From assembly GCA_036676475.1 (NCBI GenBank), contig JAKFCU010000078.1, forward strand, positions 1-45,597: a DNA stretch of 45,597 bases, given 5' to 3'. The notes beneath the pieces were generated by a model. That model was given only the letters and a program-made list of their open reading frames with translations, was not told the origin of the DNA and searched no databases. Source of the stretch: LC029 sp036676475. Its GTDB lineage: Bacteria > Bacillota > Bacilli > Aneurinibacillales > RAOX-1. This document shows, in pieces, positions 32,933-40,843 of this stretch. Both the position numbers and the translations under genes were made by a program. Positions within the stretch are counted from its first letter, which is position 1; the number at the start of each line of letters is the position of its first letter.

Positions 32933-35434
32933 ATGAATAAATTACCTATTGAGCGAGTTCTTTCAGATCTTCAAGAGATTCTTCGGACTCATGTGAATGC
33001 CGTACTGGTTGCTTCTCCAGGTGCAGGGAAGACAACGCGAGTTCCTCTTTCCCTCTTGGATGAACCTTGGCTATCCGGACGTCGAATTCTTATGCTTGAG
33101 CCCCGCCGCTTAGCGGCAAGAACAGCTGCTCAATATATGGCTGCATCCCTTGGTGAGATAGTGGGTGAAACGGTTGGATACCGAGTGAGACGAGATACTC
33201 AAGTCGGTCCGAAAACTCGAATTGAGGTCATCACAGAAGGGGTGCTTACTCGTCTATTGCAATCGGATCCGGCTCTGGAGAATGTCGGAATGGTTATTTT
33301 TGATGAATTTCATGAACGAAATCTGCATTCAGATCTGGGACTAGCTCTCTGTCTTCAATCTCAGTCCCTGTTGCGGGAGGATTTAAGGGTACTAGTGATG
33401 TCTGCTACCTTGGATGGAAAAAGTGTGTCAGAACTGCTAGATGATGCTCCGATCTTGGTCAGTGAGGGACGCAGCTATCCCGTTGAGACTCATTATCTGA
33501 GTGCCCCCATCAAAGGTACGCTGGAGAATGAGATTGTTAAGAGTGTAAGAACCGCGCTAGCGCATCAAGAAGGAGATATTCTCGTCTTTTTGCCTGGAGC
33601 GGGAGAGATTCGACGAGTAGAAGAAAAACTGATGGAGCTTGATTTGGGCTTACAGGCTCGATGCTATCCTCTCTATGCAAATCTATCTCGAGAAGCACAA
33701 GAAGCGGCGATTGCCCCCAGTCCTTTTGGAGAAAGGAAAATTGTTCTTGCGACGTCGATTGCAGAGACGAGCTTGACGATACTGGGAGTGCGGGTCGTTA
33801 TCGATGGAGGCTGGATCAGAGTTCCACGCTTTTCACCACGTACCGGCATGACCCGTTTGGAGACAGTCCGCGTATCACGTGCCTCAGCTGACCAGCGTCG
33901 TGGTAGAGCAGGACGTCTAGGTCCCGGTGCATGCTATCGCCTTTGGACGGAACAAGAGGATCGGGTTTTATCTCCCCATCACACACCGGAAATGATGGAA
34001 GCAGATTTGACTTCGTTGGCTTTGGAACTGGCTGCATGGGGAATTTCAGATCCACATGAGCTTCTTTGGCTTACCCCACCTCCAGAAGCTTCATATAAGC
34101 AAGCAAGAGAGCTGCTTTGCCAACTTGGAGCCCTGGATAAGGGTGGAGGGCTTCTACCGCATGGAAGAAGGATGGCTGAGCTTGGATTGCATCCGAGGCT
34201 TGCCCATATGATTTTAACAGCCATGCCACTAGGGTATGGCGAGGTAGCTTGTGAACTTGCTGCAATTCTAAATGAAAGGGACTTTTTTCGGACTTCCCAT
34301 GGAGCTGTGGATGCGGATTTGCGGAATCGAATGCAGTCTTTGCGTTGTGGGGAGAGTGTGATTGCTAAGCAGGGATATGAGATCGATCAAAATGTACGCA
34401 AGAGGGTCCTGACAGAAGCGAGATATTGGAAACAGGTACTAGGGGTTCAAGTAGAGAAGAAAAATGATGTGGACGCTTGTGGTTTACTGCTTGCCTTTGC
34501 TTACCCAGACCGGATTGGACTCAGAAGGGGTTCTGGACGATTTTTGTTGCGTAATGGTCGAGGTGCCGTCCTACCGGAATCTCAGCCTTTGGCTCAAGTG
34601 GCTGCTTTAGTTGCTGCGGAACTGGACGACCAAGGACTGGAAAGTAGGATCTTTCTTGCAGCATCAATTGACTTGGAAGAGGTTGAGAACTATTTCAGTG
34701 ATCAAATCAAAGGAGAGTCACTCGTATATTGGGACGGGTCGCAACAGATGGTGAGGGCTCGCAAAAGGTTGTGTTTAGGCGCACTGATTCTAAGAGATCA
34801 TCCGCTGCCCGAGCCGAATTCGGAAGAAGTGATGGCTGCCTTGCTTCAAGGGGTCAAGGAAGAGGGTTTAGGCATGCTTTCATGGACTAAATCTGCTCGC
34901 CAACTTCAGCAAAGGCTAATCTTCATGCATGAACTGGAACCGGAAAAATGGCCAGATATGAAGGACGAGGCATTGTTGGAGACCCTCTCTGATTGGCTAA
35001 CTCCTCACCTTTACGGGTTAAAAAGCAGGCAGGATGTACAACGTTTACATTTGTCAGGGATTTTAGAAAGTGTGTTTTCTTGGGATGAACGTAAGGAACT
35101 CGAAGCAGCTGCTCCCACACATGTTGTCGTGCCAAGCGGATCACGAATACCTATTGATTATAGCGATCCCTTAGCTCCTGTGTTAGCTGTTCGCCTGCAG
35201 GAGTTATTTGGGCTGATCGATACCCCGCGAGTAGCACAAGGAAAAGTTCCGCTCACTTTGCACCTCCTGTCACCTGCAAACCGTCCGGTACAAGTCACGA
35301 GGGATCTACCTAGCTTTTGGAAAAAAACCTACTTTGAAGTGAAAAAGGATCTAAAAGGGCGATATCCGAAGCATTATTGGCCAGATGATCCTTTTAGCGC
35401 CGTACCTACAAACCGTGTAAGGCCCAAAATATAG
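32933..35434 (+). CDS. hrpB: ATP-dependent helicase HrpB (DExH, superfamily 2)
   Basis: An 833-residue DEAH/RHA-type helicase. Motifs are ASPGAGKTTRVP (I), EPRRLAARTAA (Ia), DEFHERNLHSDLGLAL (II), MSATLD (III), TSIAETSLT (V) and QRRGRAGRLGPG (VI). The HrpB-specific C-terminal domain ends with WPDDPFSAVPTNRVRPK. HrpB is well known in Proteobacteria and less common in Bacillales; its nucleic-acid substrate is unsettled. The frame is open from 32846, but the ATG at 32933 has GGGAGAG and matches the family N-terminus (LPIERVL). It is probably cotranscribed with helD. Confidence 0.92.
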   Translation: MNKLPIERVLSDLQEILRTHVNAVLVASPGAGKTTRVPLSLLDEPWLSGRRILMLEPRRLAARTAAQYMAASLGEIVGETVGYRVRRDTQVGPKTRIEVITEGVLTRLLQSDPALENVGMVIFDEFHERNLHSDLGLALCLQSQSLLREDLRVLVMSATLDGKSVSELLDDAPILVSEGRSYPVETHYLSAPIKGTLENEIVKSVRTALAHQEGDILVFLPGAGEIRRVEEKLMELDLGLQARCYPLYANLSREAQEAAIAPSPFGERKIVLATSIAETSLTILGVRVVIDGGWIRVPRFSPRTGMTRLETVRVSRASADQRRGRAGRLGPGACYRLWTEQEDRVLSPHHTPEMMEADLTSLALELAAWGISDPHELLWLTPPPEASYKQARELLCQLGALDKGGGLLPHGRRMAELGLHPRLAHMILTAMPLGYGEVACELAAILNERDFFRTSHGAVDADLRNRMQSLRCGESVIAKQGYEIDQNVRKRVLTEARYWKQVLGVQVEKKNDVDACGLLLAFAYPDRIGLRRGSGRFLLRNGRGAVLPESQPLAQVAALVAAELDDQGLESRIFLAASIDLEEVENYFSDQIKGESLVYWDGSQQMVRARKRLCLGALILRDHPLPEPNSEEVMAALLQGVKEEGLGMLSWTKSARQLQQRLIFMHELEPEKWPDMKDEALLETLSDWLTPHLYGLKSRQDVQRLHLSGILESVFSWDERKELEAAAPTHVVVPSGSRIPIDYSDPLAPVLAVRLQELFGLIDTPRVAQGKVPLTLHLLSPANRPVQVTRDLPSFWKKTYFEVKKDLKGRYPKHYWPDDPFSAVPTNRVRPKI

Positions 35435-35435
35435 G

Positions 35436-35505
35436 GGAATTCCCTACCTAGACAATGGGTAGCTTGCCCCTACGTGTCAAGGTAGGGAAAAAGAATTCTC
35501 TCGCG
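35436..35505 (+). other. Long imperfect inverted repeat after hrpB
   Basis: GAATTCCCTACCT and AGGTAGGGAAAAAGAATTC form outer arms, and CTACC/GGTAG a small inner stem. No clear T-run follows. It may act as the 3' end of the helD-hrpB transcript. Confidence 0.4.
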
Positions 35506-35540
35506 CTTTCCTTTCCTTTCCTTTCGTGAAGTGATTCTTT

Positions 35541-36191
35541 TTATCTTGCAGATGTCTCAGACTTAGGGACTTCTCTTTTTCCCTTATGCCGATACATATT
35601 TTGATCTGCCATTCGGATCAGATCGTTTAAGTTTCTTCCATCCTTTGGAAACATGGCTATTCCAATAGAAACACGAATATCCAACTCTGTTTTTTCGGAT
35701 AGATGAAATAGATCAACTTCAATCTGTTTTACAAATCCATATACGTCTTTTTCATCGTGAAATGGAACCATCACCAAAAATTCATCTCCTCCAAACCGGG
35801 CGATTATACCTTTTCTACGGATTTGCTGGTTCAGTAATTTTGCGATCCTTTTTAACACCCAGTCTCCGGTTTGATGGCCATATAAATCATTGATTAATTT
35901 AAAATTGTCACAGTCAATGACGAAAATGCCTAGCTTACTTTGGTTTCTATTAAGTAATTTGGGGAATTTTTCATATACATAGTGTCTATTGTACAGTCCT
36001 GTTAAGGCATCTGTATAAGCTAGATATTTGGTCTTATCATATTCTTTGCCCAATTTCCAAGCGATAAAGCCAAAGAATATAAATGAAACCAAGGAGACCG
36101 AAGAAATTGGTCGATCGAGGTTCCACATGGTGAAGCAAACAAGAGAAAAAAGGAAGATTGTCACTCTACCAGTTATCTTCATGAGAATCAC
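35541..36191 (-). CDS. Membrane diguanylate cyclase (GGDEF)
   Basis: A 216-residue protein with two hydrophobic segments (about 6-24 and 30-46) followed by one GGDEF domain: YTDALTGLYNRHYV, then VIDCDNFKLINDLYGH, then ARFGGDEFLVMV. The active site is intact and no RxxD inhibitory site precedes it. It makes c-di-GMP at the membrane without a recognisable sensor domain. The start is GTG with GGA 7 bases upstream; ATG at 36182 is an alternative. Confidence 0.88.
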   Translation of the reverse strand: MILMKITGRVTIFLFSLVCFTMWNLDRPISSVSLVSFIFFGFIAWKLGKEYDKTKYLAYTDALTGLYNRHYVYEKFPKLLNRNQSKLGIFVIDCDNFKLINDLYGHQTGDWVLKRIAKLLNQQIRRKGIIARFGGDEFLVMVPFHDEKDVYGFVKQIEVDLFHLSEKTELDIRVSIGIAMFPKDGRNLNDLIRMADQNMYRHKGKREVPKSETSAR

Positions 36192-36385
36192 ACTCTATTC
36201 CAGTTATTACTCTGATATTACAACATAATAAAAGGATAGACCATAGCAATATTTGTTTATATGTAAATGTTTAAAATAGTTAATAACTGAATTCTGTTGA
36301 GCATCTAACTTTTATGCCAGCAAAGGGGCTGAGCGTTCCATCCGCTTTCATTTTAACTGTATTTCTCTATTTTTTTCTATGTTTA

Positions 36386-36428
36386 AGTGACTTTCCTCAC
36401 TGTACATAAGGGCTTAATTAATTATCAT
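36386..36428 (+). promoter_or_regulatory. FNR-type site and promoter of the Spo0E-like gene
   Basis: AGTGACTTTCCTCACT (36386-36401) has the perfect GTGA-N6-TCAC core. TATCAT (36423-36428) has its centre 32 bp downstream of the dyad, placing the site at about -41.5. Confidence 0.55.
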
Positions 36429-36458
36429 GAAAGGAGAGTTAGTAAGGGGGAATGACAA

Positions 36459-36656
36459 GTGGCAACGATTTCACGTTTTAGTGTGGATAAAAAAAGACAA
36501 AGAAGAAAACAACAACAATTATTCCATGAAATGACGGACTTAAGAAACCAGATGCATGTACTTTATAGTTTGTCGATCTCATTAAGTGACCCCCACTTAG
36601 TTGCTATCAGTCAACAATTGGACGAAAAGGTGAATGAATATTATAGGTTGAATTAA
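36459..36656 (+). CDS. Spo0E-like aspartyl-phosphate phosphatase
   Basis: A 65-residue helical hairpin protein. The signature of the Spo0E family is visible: LRNQMHVLYSLSIS in helix 1 and ISQQLDEKVNEYY in helix 2 with the SxxLD motif. These enzymes remove phosphate from Spo0A and so delay sporulation. The basic N-terminus (DKKRQRRKQQQ) is unusual. The start is GTG with AAGGGGGA 7 bases upstream. An FNR-type promoter precedes it, which would tie the phosphatase to oxygen limitation. Confidence 0.78.
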   Translation: MATISRFSVDKKRQRRKQQQLFHEMTDLRNQMHVLYSLSISLSDPHLVAISQQLDEKVNEYYRLN

Positions 36657-36711
36657 ATTGAAACATGGCTTGTTAACCAGAAGGTTACAAGCCATGTTTT
36701 TGCTTTGATAT

Positions 36712-37023
36712 CTAGGCTCCATGCTCGTGATAGAGGGTGGCAATCATGCCATAGAATGCATAATAAAACGGTTCAGGAGCTTTCAAGCGGAAATGTTTGA
36801 CGTCATCGCAGTCAAATTGCAGGGCGGCTTCTAGTAGTTTATAAGTTGAATAAGCATAAAAGCAGAAATAGGTATAGTCGAATTTAGGCATTTTCTCAAA
36901 AATAACAGCAATTTCTTCTTTGTATAAATCAATATTTTTTACGGCTTCTTTTGCGATTACATGAAGGTCATCAAGGGTTACTTCTAAAATTAGTTCATTT
37001 TTTTCAATTACGATATTCGCCAT
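36712..37023 (-). CDS. Unknown 103-residue protein with FNR-type promoter
   Basis: An acidic soluble protein, not recognised. The second half is very rich in aromatic residues (FDYTYFCFYAYSTYKLLEAA and EPFYYAFYGMIATLYHEHGA). ATGs at 37032 and 37029 crowd the GAGAGG ribosome site; the ATG at 37023 has 9 bases of spacing and is chosen. It has a consensus FNR site with a perfect TATAAT upstream, so it is probably an oxygen-limitation gene. Confidence 0.65.
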   Translation of the reverse strand: MANIVIEKNELILEVTLDDLHVIAKEAVKNIDLYKEEIAVIFEKMPKFDYTYFCFYAYSTYKLLEAALQFDCDDVKHFRLKAPEPFYYAFYGMIATLYHEHGA

Positions 37024-37076
37024 GTTCATCATCCTCTCTTTGGGTTAAACAGGTCGATTCACTTTGGACCATAATA

Positions 37077-37120
37077 ATTATAGTAATAATTATTATCACT
37101 AATAAGTGATAACCATCACA
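37077..37120 (-). promoter_or_regulatory. FNR site and promoter of the 103-residue gene
   Basis: On the minus strand the site reads TGTGATGGTTATCACT (37120-37105), an exact TGTGA-N6-TCACT match. A perfect TATAAT (37082-37077) is centred 33 bp away. A second perfect dyad, TTATCACT/AGTGATAA (37093-37112), overlaps the site and may be a competing operator. Confidence 0.7.
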
Positions 37121-37140
37121 TAACAGATTTATACTTTTTT

Positions 37141-37192
37141 TAAGAAAGCTACTGGCTTAAGCCTTATGCGTATAATACTTTCCGATAAGTAT
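37141..37192 (-). repeat. Dispersed intergenic repeat, full copy
   Basis: The minus-orientation copy runs from TAAGAAAGCTACTGGC to CTTTCCGATAAGTAT. It lies in the 314-base gap between the divergent genes at 37023 and 37338; the rest of the gap holds only the FNR-type promoter. Confidence 0.9.
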
Positions 37193-37337
37193 AAAAAAAG
37201 TTAACTATTACCTGTTAAAAATTGGTATCATGTAAAGTGAGAGGTAGGGAAGAAAAGAGTTAGACGATTCGGCATAAGGTATATTGTTAAGCCCTTACAC
37301 TAAATTAAGGATTCCAAATGAAGAATAGGAGGATGTT

Positions 37338-37613
37338 ATGTTTACCTTAAAGGGGTTGGCAGGCGGGCGAATGGCCTGTTTGTGTTGGTATGATGATGGA
37401 ACGTTAACTGGAGACGGTTTTTTGATCGATTTAATAAAATTTAAAGCGCATAGGCTAGAAGGTCAGGAAGTTGGGTTTCCTGGTGGGCCTTTTACTAAGC
37501 ATAATCATTTGAAAAACCCACTAAGCGTTCTTTATCTAGCGTATCAATATTATGATGTAATTGTGGAAAGCAGTGGAGAAATGCCGTCGTCGAGGGAACC
37601 CGGTGACTTATAG
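37338..37613 (+). CDS. Unknown 91-residue protein
   Basis: It has a strong AGGAGG ribosome site 5 bases before the ATG. The sequence (MFTLKGLAGGRMACLCWYDD, then a GDGFLIDL segment and GFPGGPFTKHNHLKNP) is not a family I recognise. The end (SREPGDL) runs into a region where several frames are broken and a DUF218 remnant begins, so its C-terminus may also be altered. It could be the intact neighbour of, or a piece fused to, the decayed gene downstream. Confidence 0.45.
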   Translation: MFTLKGLAGGRMACLCWYDDGTLTGDGFLIDLIKFKAHRLEGQEVGFPGGPFTKHNHLKNPLSVLYLAYQYYDVIVESSGEMPSSREPGDL

Positions 37614-37618
37614 TTTAG

Positions 37619-37983
37619 CAGGTTAGCTTGGAAACATCGCATGCAGAGGACATCGTGTTAGAAGAGGTAGCCAAAAAATAATGGGTATTGAAGGATGGGA
37701 AGATGCGCTTATCATTACTCATGAGTACCATGGCGCTAGAGCCTTTGATATTGCGAACTTCTTAAAAATGAAGGAACCGATGGTTTATCCGGTAACTTCT
37801 CAGGTATTATGGATGCCATGGCATAAAACGAGGGAAACCTTAGCATTTACCAAGTGGATTATTGAGAGAGGACTGCAGGCTGTGGGCTTCGCCTCACGAT
37901 CAGGAATAAGCCAACTCCCAAGAAAGCTAATAGGCGAGGCCTACCTACGGGTCGCGCAATTATCTTGTAATTCGAGCAATTAA
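37619..37983 (+). pseudogene. Decayed DUF218 (YdcF/SanA-like) gene
   Basis: One frame reads VSLETSHAEDIVLEEVAKK and then stops at about 37678. A second frame continues with GWEDALIITHEYHGARAFDI and a KTRETLAFTKW segment, which are the C-terminal motifs of DUF218 proteins (the E-S-x-x-T region, the I-V-T-x-x-Y-H-x-x-R motif and an R-E-x-x-A helix). The N-terminal half with its LGG motif is missing. The gene therefore shows a frameshift and a truncation. The last codons overlap a degenerate copy of the dispersed repeat (37917-37945). Confidence 0.65.
37917..37945 (-). repeat. Degenerate partial copy of the dispersed repeat
   Basis: CCCAAGAAAGCTAATAGGCG followed by AGGCCTACC matches the minus-orientation end of the repeat with substitutions. 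It lies inside the tail of the DUF218 remnant. Confidence 0.4.
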
Positions 37984-38026
37984 TCTTTCCATTCGCTCAA
38001 TTATCTTGTAACTCGCGCAATTAAGA
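37955..38026. repeat. Local direct repeats of a CGCGCAATTA unit
   Basis: The segment carries two similar blocks, CGCGCAATTATCTTGTAATT and CGCTCAATTATCTTGTAACT, each followed by a CG(A/C)GCAATTAA unit. It is non-coding and sits between the DUF218 remnant and the NERD gene. Confidence 0.6.
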
Positions 38027-38117
38027 TCCAGATCAATTGATTTTTCCATAAACACAGGGAATTTGGACATAGATATAGAAATAATTGGTGTATCTTTCTA
38101 TAGAAGGAGTGATAATT

Positions 38118-39082
38118 TTGTATGTAAAGGAACGAAAAGTGCCTATCATCATTCAAAAAGGGGAGGCTATACTACGTCGATTCTTTCCAACACATCAAAA
38201 GTGGGCAAGTATTTATGATAATCTTAAAAAAGCGAGGGCGGGTTACCGGGGGGAGGTGCAAACCGATTATTATCTAAGCATGCTACCTGAAAAGGACTAT
38301 TATATTTTTCGAGACCTTCGACTTACCATAGGGAAATTCGCTTTCCAGCTTGATACGTTAATCCTATCCCCTCACTTTCTGCTTATTGTCGAATCCAAAA
38401 ATATAAGTGGAAGCCTCTTGTTTGACCGAAGCTCTAAACAATTGATTCGTAGATAGAGGGAAAGGAAGATGGATTCCTTGATCCACTTGCGCAAGTGAAT
38501 CATCAATGTCGTCATCTCAAAAAATGGCTGGAGCAGCATAAAATTAAATCCTGCCCCATTGAATCAATCATTGTAATCTCGTCCCCATCAACGATCCTAA
38601 AGACCACTCCAGGCTATCAATCTATTTTTCAAAAAGTAACGCATGCGGTTCATATCGTAGATAAAATCAAAGAGTTGGAGCATCGTTATCCTGATCCGGC
38701 ACTCACCCCTTATCTCCTTCAAAAGTTAAGTAAGGTTCTCCTCCAATCACATTCTCCATTAGAGGTCAATATTCTAAAACATTATGATATTCATCCAACA
38801 GATTTGATCAAAGGGGTTATATGTCCTTCATGTTCTTCGGTTCCCATGCTTCGGAAATATGCCAATTGGTATTGCTCTGTTTGCCGCCTTCAGTGTGATC
38901 AAGCCCATATCCAAGCGATCCAGGATTACTTTCAACTTATCTCATCTCAAATTACGAACAAGCAATGTCGTGAGTTTCTTCTTCTATCTTCGAGACATAC
39001 CGCCACTCGTTTGCTAGAATCTATGAATTTACCTTATACTGGACACACAAAAGGGAGAATTTATTTTCAACCAATGGAGTGA
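38118..39082 (+). pseudogene. NERD-domain protein with zinc-ribbon tail, split by a frameshift
   Basis: It starts at TTG behind AGAAGGAG. The first part (to the TAG at 38454) carries the nuclease-related domain: GYRGEVQTDYYLSMLP, then YYIFRDLRL and IVESKNISGSL. The second part, in another frame, continues without a gap as EGKEDGFLDPLAQVNHQCRH and ends with a Cys4 zinc ribbon (CPSC and CSVC near the middle). A single missing base near 38448-38462 explains the break. Restored, the protein would be about 320 residues, the usual form of Bacillales NERD proteins of unknown function. It may be a real inactivation or a sequencing error. Confidence 0.8.
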
Positions 39083-39083
39083 T

Positions 39084-39641
39084 TCAATTTCGTTTGAAGC
39101 AACCATTCTCATGATCATTGACTAAACCGGCAGCTTGCATAAAAGCGTAGCATATCGTGCTTCCGATAAACTTAAATCCTCTTTTTTTCAGAGCTTTGCT
39201 CATAGCATCGGATTCTAACGTTGAAGAGGGGATGTCCCTATAACTTTTCCAATGATTGATCTTGGGATCTCCCCCTACAAAAGACCATATAAACTCGGAA
39301 AAGCTTTCCCCGTTCTTTTCCATAAGGAGATAGGCTTGAGCATTCTTGATAAAGGCTTCAATTTTCCCGCGGTGGCGAATAATTCCAGGATCTTGCAACA
39401 GTTCAATGATTTTGTTGTCATCATACTGTGCGATTCGATAAATATCAAACCCATCGAACACCTTGCGGTAATGTTCTCGTTTTCTTAATACGGTAATCCA
39501 CGATAATCCTGCTTGTGCTCCTTCTAGACACAACATCTCAAATAGCATGTGTTCATTGCGTACGGGTATACCCCATTCTTGATCATGATAAGCTTCATAG
39601 AGTGGATCAGAGGTAACCCAGCTACATCGATTCTCGTTCAT
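39084..39641 (-). CDS. tag: DNA-3-methyladenine glycosylase I
   Basis: Removes 3-methyladenine from alkylated DNA as the first step of base excision repair. The 185-residue length is typical. The Zn-binding set is intact: Cys6 (RCSW), His19 (YHDQEWG), His177 and Cys181 (VNDHENGC). Family segments GAQAGLSWITVLRKRE and GFKFIGSTICYAFMQA are present. AAAGGCGG precedes the ATG. The gene is convergent with the NERD gene, with a 1-base gap. Confidence 0.93.
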   Translation of the reverse strand: MNENRCSWVTSDPLYEAYHDQEWGIPVRNEHMLFEMLCLEGAQAGLSWITVLRKREHYRKVFDGFDIYRIAQYDDNKIIELLQDPGIIRHRGKIEAFIKNAQAYLLMEKNGESFSEFIWSFVGGDPKINHWKSYRDIPSSTLESDAMSKALKKRGFKFIGSTICYAFMQAAGLVNDHENGCFKRN

Positions 39642-39661
39642 TTGCCAATTTTCCGCCTTTC

Positions 39662-39889
39662 ATGGTTTACTCTAGTCACTATTATAATTATACGGTTAGT
39701 ACTAATCTGAAGAAAATAGCAGCCAACCGGAACGGAACATTTGTGATTTCCACCTACGATCATTTAGGGACTCTGACAGGATTTTTGCTCTCATCCCATC
39801 GGATTTTTTGTGCTAAACTAAGAACATCTAGGAGACGACATAACGCATTCAAAACATATATCATACCGAAAAAGCCAGGCTTCCAATAG
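39662..39889 (+). CDS. Doubtful 75-residue basic protein
   Basis: An open frame divergent from tag with no ribosome site before its ATG. Its last codons run into a strong plus-strand terminator, which shows that something is transcribed here. The sequence is basic (KLRTSRRRHNAFKTY) and not recognised. It may instead be an untranslated RNA region. Confidence 0.25.
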   Translation: MVYSSHYYNYTVSTNLKKIAANRNGTFVISTYDHLGTLTGFLLSSHRIFCAKLRTSRRRHNAFKTYIIPKKPGFQ

Positions 39890-39911
39890 AGGAAGCCCTG
39901 GCTTTTTTTCT
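39871..39911 (+). terminator. Rho-independent terminator
   Basis: AAGCCAGGCTTCC pairs with GGAAGCCCTGGCTT with one bulge, and seven T residues follow. Confidence 0.85.
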
Positions 39912-40048
39912 TTTTACTCTTATTATTCCCTGATTTTACAAAAAAAGTGAAAAAATACGGTGTTATTTCGACATTTTTTTTGTTGGCAGCTTGGTAAATT
40001 ACTTAAAGGGGCAAAAGTTCAAATGTAATGGAGAAGGAGGCAACGAAG

Positions 40049-40719
40049 ATGGATAAACGCATAGTTTGGTTTAGTCTGATCACAGCTGCATTACTACTTA
40101 TAGGAATGGGATCAATTGCGTATAACATGTACCAGGTTCAAGCGCAAGAAATTGATAAGCTAAATAAACATTTTGCCGAAAAAAACAATGAAATAAAAAA
40201 TTTGTCAGTGGAAATTTCAAAAAGCAAGGATGAAATCAAAGGATACCAGGAAGTGGTTCAGGGATACGAGAAACAGGTAAAAGAATTACAAAATCAAGTC
40301 AATGCACATAAAAAGAGCATTCAGGAGGTTAAGAACAGGGTAAATTTTTAGCTAGCCGGGCGAGTACAAATAAGAAAAGAAGCCATAACTTGGTAATGGC
40401 TCGCTCGGCAAAAGAAGGAGGCTGGAAGAACTTTACAGCCACATGGTATACTCCGTCAGGCGGGGCTGGGAGTGGACTTGTAACAGCAAGTGGAAGAAAA
40501 GTTTCAGAAGAACTCATTGCGGTGGATCCGTCCGTTATTCCATTGGGCAGCGTTGTGGAAGTAAAGTATAATGACGGTCGGATCGAACGCAAAATAGCAG
40601 CTGACACGGGTGGATCCGTTAAAGGCCATAAAATTGATATTTTCTGCTGGAGTCATAAAGAGGCTTTGCAAAATGGACGACAAAAAATTAAAGTGCGCGT
40701 AATTGGGAAAGCTTTGTGA
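40049..40719 (+). pseudogene. 3D-domain (Sps/YuiC-like) cell-wall protein split by a frameshift
   Basis: The first part (40049-40351) starts at ATG 8 bases after GAAGGAGG. It encodes a signal anchor (FSLITAALLLIGMGSIAYNM) and a coiled coil (KNNEIKNLSVEISKSKDEIK). It stops at TAG right after a five-T run (40345-40349). One extra T would join it in frame to the second part (through 40719), which holds a complete 3D domain: FTATWYTPSGG, IAVDPSVIPLGSVV, AADTGGSVKGHKIDIF. Such domains are murein lytic transglycosylases (Sps/MltA-like, three catalytic Asp). Slippage, real loss or a sequencing error can each explain the break. Confidence 0.8.
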
Positions 40720-40843
40720 CATTTAGGTACTGGGTTCATGGCTGGACCCAGTACCTTCTTGAAAATAGTTTGTGTTATATAATCGGGAATTCGATGACTG
40801 TAAATGGAGCATAATATGGAAAAAGAAGTAAAGGAGTTTATAT

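Noticed and set aside
37955..38026. CRISPR-like short direct repeats
   Set aside because: Only about two irregular units with no uniform spacer and no cas genes nearby.
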